From assembly GCF_900156495.1 (NCBI RefSeq), contig NZ_FTNT01000001.1, forward strand, positions 434,001 through 498,000: a stretch of DNA of 64,000 nt, in the 5' to 3' direction. The translations under genes were made by a program, and so were the position numbers. Under the pieces are notes generated by a model. That model was not told the DNA's origin and did not search any database. It worked only from the letters and a program-made list of their open reading frames with translations. Source of the stretch: Williamsia sterculiae. Its GTDB lineage: Bacteria; Actinomycetota; Actinomycetes; Mycobacteriales; Mycobacteriaceae. Below, in pieces: positions 59,865-64,000 of this stretch; position 1 is the first letter of the stretch; each line of letters begins with the position of its first letter.

Positions 59865-61549
59865 CGGTCTCGGTGATCGCCGTGGTGGGCGTGCTGGTCA
59901 TCGTTGCGGTCCAGCGGTTCTCCGAACGACTCGGCGTGGCCGCCCCGCTGGGTCTGGTGGTGGTCGGCATCGCGCTGGGATTCATCCCGGCCGCCGGCGA
60001 CGTGTCGGTGGGCCCGGAGGTGATCCTCGCCGGCGTGCTGCCGCTGGTGCTGTACGCCTCCGCGGTGAACATGCCCGCGCAGGATTTCCGGCGCAACCTC
60101 AAGGCCATCACCGGTCTGGCCGTGCTGTTGGTGGTGGTCACCACCGTGGGGATCGGCGCGTTGTTACACCTGCTGGTGCCGCAGATCGGTTGGGCCGCAG
60201 CGTTCGCCCTCGGCGCCATCGTGAGCCCCACCGACGCCGTCGCCGCAACCTCGTTGGGTCGGAAGTTGGGTCTGCCCAGCCGACTGGTGTCGATGATCGA
60301 GGGGGAGGGCCTGGTCAACGACGCGTCGGCACTGGTGTTGTTGCGCTCGGCGACCGCCGCGATCGCCGGATCGGTGTCGTTGTGGTCGGTGGCAGGCGAT
60401 TTCGTGCTGTCGGTGGCGGTCGCGGTGATCATCGGGGTGCTGGTCGGTGTGCTCAACGTGCGGGTACGGGCGAGGCTGAACGACCCCGTGTCGAGTACGG
60501 CGGTGACGTTCGTGGTGCCGTTCGTCGCGTACGTGCCCACCGAGGAACTGCACGCATCGGGGGTGTTGGCCGTGGTCATCGCCGGTCTGGTCACCGGTGA
60601 CATCTCGGTGCATCACATCTCCGCCCGCGAACGCACCGTCGCGCGGACCAATTGGCGCACCGCATCCTTTGTGCTCGAGTCGGGCATCTTCCTGCTGATG
60701 GGTCTGAGCATGCACCGGCTCGTCGAGGACGTGTCGAACAGCCCGCAGGGGGTGGGGGAGTCGGTGGCGTGGGGTCTGACGCTCACCGTCGTCGCGATCG
60801 TCATCCGGTTGATCTTCGTGGTGCCGCTGACCGCCATGCTGCGCATGGACCTGCGGCGCGCGTCCACCCACGACTCGCGCAGCCAACAGTGGTGGGATCG
60901 GTTGACGCAGATGGACGGTGAGAGTCCGCGGGAGGAGCGTCGTCGCGCCCGGGTGACCGAGCGACTGCGGCGGATGGATGCCGACGCCGCCTTCGTCCTC
61001 AACCAACCGTTCGGGTGGCGCAGCGGTCTGGTCCTCGGCTGGGCGGGCATGCGCGGCGCCATCACCGTCGCCGCGGCGCAGACCCTGCCGGAGGATCTGC
61101 CGTACCGCCCGGAGATCATCCTCATCGCCTATGTGGTGGCATTGGCGACCCTGCTCGTCAACGGGTTGTCGCTGCCGTGGGTGATCCGCCTCGCTCGCGT
61201 GCCCGGAGACGACGCGGAACGGATCGCCGACGAGGGTCGACGACTGTGGCAGCAGCTCAACGAGACCGCGACGAGCGAAATCGATGACATGATCACCGCC
61301 GGCGACGTCGACCCCGACGAGGCGGGCAGGCTCAAGCGATACATCGAGGGTCGCGACAAGTGGCGGGAGGAACTGTCCGCCGAGACCCACAGCGACACCT
61401 TCACCCGTCTGGTGGAACTCCAGATGCAGGTGCTCGCGGCCGAACGCGACGCGTTGTTCGAGATCCGCCACACCGGGGTGTACAGCTCCGAGGTGGTCGC
61501 CGACGCCCAGCAGGAGTTGGACGCCGACGAGATCCGGTTCGACCGCTGA
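59861..61549 (+). CDS. Na+/H+ antiporter, CPA1 family
   Basis: A 562-residue cation/proton antiporter. About twelve membrane helices fill residues 1-445. The CPA1 ion-binding region is ALGAIVSPTDAVAATS (~116-131) followed by SMIEGEGLVNDASALVL (~145-161), with the conserved ND pair; the arginine helix is GWAGMRGAITVAAA (~386-399). A ~60-residue loop (~330-385) and a C-terminal soluble tail of ~110 residues (IADEGRRLWQQLNETATSEID) are cytosolic. The frame is open upstream inside the regulator, but GTG 59861 overlaps its stop (GTGA) and gives the family length. Confidence 0.92.
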   Translation: MTVSVIAVVGVLVIVAVQRFSERLGVAAPLGLVVVGIALGFIPAAGDVSVGPEVILAGVLPLVLYASAVNMPAQDFRRNLKAITGLAVLLVVVTTVGIGALLHLLVPQIGWAAAFALGAIVSPTDAVAATSLGRKLGLPSRLVSMIEGEGLVNDASALVLLRSATAAIAGSVSLWSVAGDFVLSVAVAVIIGVLVGVLNVRVRARLNDPVSSTAVTFVVPFVAYVPTEELHASGVLAVVIAGLVTGDISVHHISARERTVARTNWRTASFVLESGIFLLMGLSMHRLVEDVSNSPQGVGESVAWGLTLTVVAIVIRLIFVVPLTAMLRMDLRRASTHDSRSQQWWDRLTQMDGESPREERRRARVTERLRRMDADAAFVLNQPFGWRSGLVLGWAGMRGAITVAAAQTLPEDLPYRPEIILIAYVVALATLLVNGLSLPWVIRLARVPGDDAERIADEGRRLWQQLNETATSEIDDMITAGDVDPDEAGRLKRYIEGRDKWREELSAETHSDTFTRLVELQMQVLAAERDALFEIRHTGVYSSEVVADAQQELDADEIRFDR

Positions 61550-61605
61550 CCGACCGACCGCGCGCGCCGGACGGCGGACACGGTCGGTCGACGGGGTGGT
61601 GCCCC

Positions 61606-62430
61606 TCAGGCGTTGCGCATATAGGCGCGCACGGTCAGCGGGACGAAGATCGCCATGATGATCGCGGCGCCCAGCAGCGACCACAGCACGTGGATGCCCA
61701 CGGTGCCGTCGTTGCACAGATCGCGCACCGCCGTCACCAGGCTGGAGACCGGGTTGACCTTGACGAAGGCCTGCAGCCAACCCGGCATGGTGTTCACCGG
61801 CACGAAGGCGTTGGACAGAAAGGTGAGCGGGAACAGTACCATCAGCGAGATGCCCTGCACCGCAGAGGCCTTCTTCATCAGCACCCCCATCAGCGCGAAG
61901 ATCCACGACAACGCGAAGCTGCAGATGACCACCAGCACCGCGGCACCGACGGCGCCGAGCGCGTCGGGTCGCCACCCCATCGCGATGCCGACCGCGAAGG
62001 TGATCACCGTGGCGATGAGATAGCGCAGCACGTCGGCCAGGGTTGCCCCGACCAGCGGGCTGATGCGGGCGATGGGTAACGACCGGAACCGGTCGAACAC
62101 ACCCTTGTCCATGTCCTCCCGCAACTGGGTGCCGGTCACCATCGAGGTGGTGATCACGGTCTGCACCAGGATGCCGGGGATGATCACCGGCAGGTAGCTG
62201 GAGACGCTTCCGGAGATCGCGCCACCGAAGATGTAGGTGAACATCAGGGTGAACAGGATCGGCTGGAACACCACGTCGAAGAACTGTTCGGGGTTGTGTC
62301 GGAACTTCAGCAACCCCCGGCCGGCCATCACCAGCGACTGCGCGACGGTCTGCGAGAAGCTGATCCCGATGGGCTGGGGCGCGGTGGCGCGGTGGGTGAC
62401 CGGTCCGGGTGTGGAGGTGAGGGTGGTCAT
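61606..62430 (-). CDS. ABC-2 type transporter permease, DrrB-like
   Basis: A 274-residue membrane protein with six helices (~60-80 to ~245-265). The family segment [24 protein letters not shown] lies after the second helix, and [10 protein letters not shown]-like [25 protein letters not shown] near residue 200 is the usual DrrB/ABC-2 signature. Partner of the ATPase gene just upstream, whose stop it overlaps by four bases. DrrAB-type exporters move drugs or lipids; in mycobacteria one exports PDIM. The substrate here is unknown. Confidence 0.92.
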   Translation of the reverse strand: MTTLTSTPGPVTHRATAPQPIGISFSQTVAQSLVMAGRGLLKFRHNPEQFFDVVFQPILFTLMFTYIFGGAISGSVSSYLPVIIPGILVQTVITTSMVTGTQLREDMDKGVFDRFRSLPIARISPLVGATLADVLRYLIATVITFAVGIAMGWRPDALGAVGAAVLVVICSFALSWIFALMGVLMKKASAVQGISLMVLFPLTFLSNAFVPVNTMPGWLQAFVKVNPVSSLVTAVRDLCNDGTVGIHVLWSLLGAAIIMAIFVPLTVRAYMRNA

Positions 62431-63434
62431 GCTGCCACCCCTTTCGTGGAGTCGTCGGATGGGGATTGGTCGGGCTGCGGTTTGCCGGTCAGGGTGAGGA
62501 ACACCTCGTCGAGCGTGGGTTCCTGGACGTTCATGCCGCCGACCGCGATGTTCTGTTCGCGTAGTGCCACCAACACGTCGGCGACCCGATCCGACGACGG
62601 CATGGGCACGGTGATGCGCGCGGCTTCCGGGCTGAGCGTGGCCTTCTCGCCGAGTACCCGTTCCACCACGGTGAGCGCGGCGACGGCGTCCGCACGGTCG
62701 GCGGGGGTGAGTTGGAAGGTGGCCGAGCCGACCGAACGCTTCAGTTCGGCGGCCGTGCCGTCCGCGATCACCAGCCCGTGGTCGATGACCGCGATGCGGT
62801 CGGCCAGCTGATCGGCCTCGTCGAGGTACTGGGTGGTGAGCAGCACCGTGGTGCCCTCGGCGACCAGTCGCCGGATGGTGTCCCACATCTGGGCCCGCGT
62901 GCGCGGGTCCAGTCCGGTGGTCGGCTCGTCGAGGAACAGCAGCGGCGGGGTGGCGATGAGGCTGGCCGCGAGGTCGAGTCGGCGGCGCATACCGCCGGAG
63001 AACTCCTTGAGCTGCCGGGGCGCGGCGTCCTGGAGGCCGAACTCCTCGAGTAGTTCACCCGCCCGGCTGCGGGCGTCGGCGCGGCTCATCCCGAGCAGCC
63101 GGCCGAAGATGACCAGGTTCTGACTCGCGGTCAGATCCTCGTCCACCGACGCGTACTGACCGGTCACGCCGACCATGGAACGCACGGCCACCGGGTCGGC
63201 GACCACGTCGTGGCCGAAGATCGCCGCCTGCCCGGCGTCGGGGCGCAACAGGGTGGCCAGCATCCGGACGGTGGTCGTCTTCCCGGCCCCGTTGGGGCCG
63301 AGCACGCCGTACACCGTGCCGGTGGGTACGACCAGGTCCACACCGTTGACGGCGCGGGTGTTGCCGAAGTGCTTCACGAGTCCGTGGGCCTCGATGGCCC
63401 TCGGTGCGTCGAGGGGATCGCGTGATGTGTTCAT
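62427..63434 (-). CDS. ABC transporter ATP-binding protein, DrrA-like
   Basis: A 335-residue ATPase: Walker [11 protein letters not shown] (~45-54), [16 protein letters not shown] signature (~140-155), Walker [13 protein letters not shown] and H-loop TTQYLDEAD, as in daunorubicin-resistance DrrA. The C-terminal ~100 residues carry the DrrA-type extension that regulates ATP hydrolysis, with [19 protein letters not shown] 63434 begins the transcript of drrA-drrB; its stop overlaps the permease ATG. Confidence 0.93.
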   Translation of the reverse strand: MNTSRDPLDAPRAIEAHGLVKHFGNTRAVNGVDLVVPTGTVYGVLGPNGAGKTTTVRMLATLLRPDAGQAAIFGHDVVADPVAVRSMVGVTGQYASVDEDLTASQNLVIFGRLLGMSRADARSRAGELLEEFGLQDAAPRQLKEFSGGMRRRLDLAASLIATPPLLFLDEPTTGLDPRTRAQMWDTIRRLVAEGTTVLLTTQYLDEADQLADRIAVIDHGLVIADGTAAELKRSVGSATFQLTPADRADAVAALTVVERVLGEKATLSPEAARITVPMPSSDRVADVLVALREQNIAVGGMNVQEPTLDEVFLTLTGKPQPDQSPSDDSTKGVAA

Positions 63435-63534
63435 GCCGCCGACTGTGCCCTCGCCCGCTGTCGTGGGGCTGTCTGGCGCTGTCGTGCGGTGAGTGGCCTG
63501 CGGTCAGGGGGCCGGGACGCGCGTGGCGCTGGCG

Positions 63535-63604
63535 GAGTTCGCACCAGTTTCGCGAGTACGCAGCCACTGTAGGGGCTCCGACTTCGTGAAACTGGTGCGG
63601 ATTG
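63535..63604. repeat. palindromic element 1 (GCACCAGTTTC hairpin)
   Basis: CGCACCAGTTTC (63540-63551) pairs with GAAACTGGTGCG (63588-63599); with wobble pairs the stem reaches about 19 bp. The loop is about 26 bases. Its outer border GAGTTCGC matches that of element 2. Confidence 0.75.
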
Positions 63605-63686
63605 TCCACCTCCCCACAGAGACACCCGGACCGATCGCTCCACGGTGGCCGCTGGATGTGGAGTTCGGCGCACCCGGGCGGTGGAT

Positions 63687-63757
63687 GAGTTCGCCCCAGT
63701 TCTACGAACCCGCATGAGGTGCAGTGGGTGCGCGCCGGCGAAACTGGGGCGTATTCG
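63687..63757. repeat. palindromic element 2 (CGCCCCAGTT hairpin)
   Basis: CGCCCCAGTT (63692-63701) pairs with AACTGGGGCG (63742-63751). It has the same border GAGTTCGC and overall size as element 1 but differs inside, so the two are likely diverged copies of one repeat family. Confidence 0.7.
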
Positions 63758-63794
63758 GGGTGCAACCACCGTGCCTACCGGCAGGACACTCGGC

Positions 63795-64000
63795 TCAGGC
63801 GGCGAACCGTCGATGAGCTCGATCGAACGCCCTGACCAGTCGGTGGTGGTACTTTTCCGGGTTCATCAGCTCGCGCCAACCCCAGTGCACGGGGAACAGG
63901 CCGAGATCCATCAACGCCTCATCGCGCTCTTTCGCGTGCCAGTGCCGATCTGCCACGGATTCGCCCGGTCGTAGATGCTGTTCGAACTTGCGCCTGCCAT
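63795..64000 (-). CDS. endonuclease-like (DUF559/AbiEi-type) protein, C-terminal fragment
   Basis: The last 67 residues of a gene that begins beyond the right edge. The pattern HWHAKERDEALMDLGLFPVHW followed by GWRELMNPEKYHHRLVRAF is the end of a Vsr/DUF559-like endonuclease fold (ER-x-x-x-L-x-x-LG, then W-x-x-L, then P-x-x-x-x-x-R-L). Such ends also close long AbiEi-type antitoxin-like proteins of actinobacteria. No catalytic residues are visible in the fragment. The stop TGA is at 63797-63795. Confidence 0.6.
   Translation of the reverse strand, partial: GRRKFEQHLRPGESVADRHWHAKERDEALMDLGLFPVHWGWRELMNPEKYHHRLVRAFDRAHRRFAA

Larger units (their letters stand above)
63435..63794. other. 360-base intergenic region with two long palindromes
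   Basis: The gap between the DrrA start and the end of the right-edge gene contains no supportable protein gene. It holds two related hairpin elements (63535-63604 and 63687-63757) and should also contain the drrAB promoter close to 63434, which was not identified. Confidence 0.6.

Noticed and set aside
60164-61975. A 603-codon minus-strand frame over the antiporter
   Set aside because: Antisense to intact CPA1 motifs, extends into the exporter permease gene in the wrong frame.
63645-63974. A 109-codon plus-strand frame at the right edge
   Set aside because: Its peptide repeats reflect the palindromic DNA elements, and the opposite strand carries a recognisable endonuclease-like ending.
1-64000. 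CRISPR array, prophage, insertion sequence, tRNA or rRNA genes
   Set aside because: No regularly spaced direct repeats, phage structural genes, transposase genes or tRNA-like cloverleaf with a TTC-loop and CCA-side stem were seen in either strand.

Overview
The window is high-GC chromosomal DNA of a mycolic-acid actinobacterium (order Mycobacteriales), most likely Gordonia or a close relative; the genus cannot be fixed from sequence reading alone. Evidence: a mycothiol gene (mshA), SenX3-RegX3, the tiny ribosomal protein bS22, many GTG/TTG starts, leaderless-looking TAnnnT promoters, and gene order that follows the Mycobacterium tuberculosis Rv0486-Rv0534c segment in long blocks.

Layout. (1) 1-15.9 kb: mshA, a YbjN-like protein, an acyl-CoA ligase and glutamate decarboxylase (both extra to the M. 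tuberculosis order), gpmA, a small GNAT protein, senX3-regX3, a cysteine-rich conserved protein, ppx, an acidic membrane protein, a TIM-barrel protein, a thioesterase, proC, an excisionase-type HTH protein and bS22. (2) 16-26.3 kb: an epimerase, a PlsC-type acyltransferase, a HAD hydrolase, a glutaredoxin, then rex-hemA-hemC-cobA/hemD-hemB. A perfect Rex operator lies on the promoter of this operon, tying tetrapyrrole synthesis to the NADH/NAD+ ratio. (3) 26.4-39.1 kb: an accessory block between hemB and hemL, with a secreted SGNH hydrolase, four overlapping membrane-protein genes, an acyl-CoA dehydrogenase/oxidase, a DHFR-like protein, and a gabT-copper amine oxidase-gabD operon divergent from a PucR regulator. 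(4) 39.2-45.3 kb: hemL, a histidine phosphatase and the system II cytochrome c maturation genes (thioredoxin lipoprotein, ccdA, resB, ccsB). (5) 45.3-56.4 kb: an EspR-like regulator, a BldC-like regulator, a DUF4229-like protein, a Cds1-like PLP enzyme, a MacB-type ABC exporter, a ~0.5 kb non-coding stretch with stacked hairpins, a degenerate EAL-DICT protein, a VIT1-type transporter, a small HTH plus Clp-N pair with two matching operators, and menA. (6) 56.5-64 kb: a large BTAD/NB-ARC/TPR regulator coupled to a Na+/H+ antiporter, a DrrAB-type exporter, two long palindromes, and the end of an endonuclease-like gene at the right edge.

Regions 2 and 4 make protoheme and attach it to cytochrome c; menA adds menaquinone, so the core of the window serves respiration, with Rex as sensor. 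The accessory block probably converts a primary amine such as putrescine to succinate through GABA; the glutamate decarboxylase in region 1 could feed the same pool. The least explained items are the HTH/Clp-N cassette with its paired TGTCA-N8-TGACA sites, the structured intergenic region at 51.8-52.0 kb, the Rex protein with an altered nucleotide-binding glycine motif, and the four-gene membrane cassette. No tRNA, rRNA, CRISPR array, prophage or complete insertion sequence was seen.
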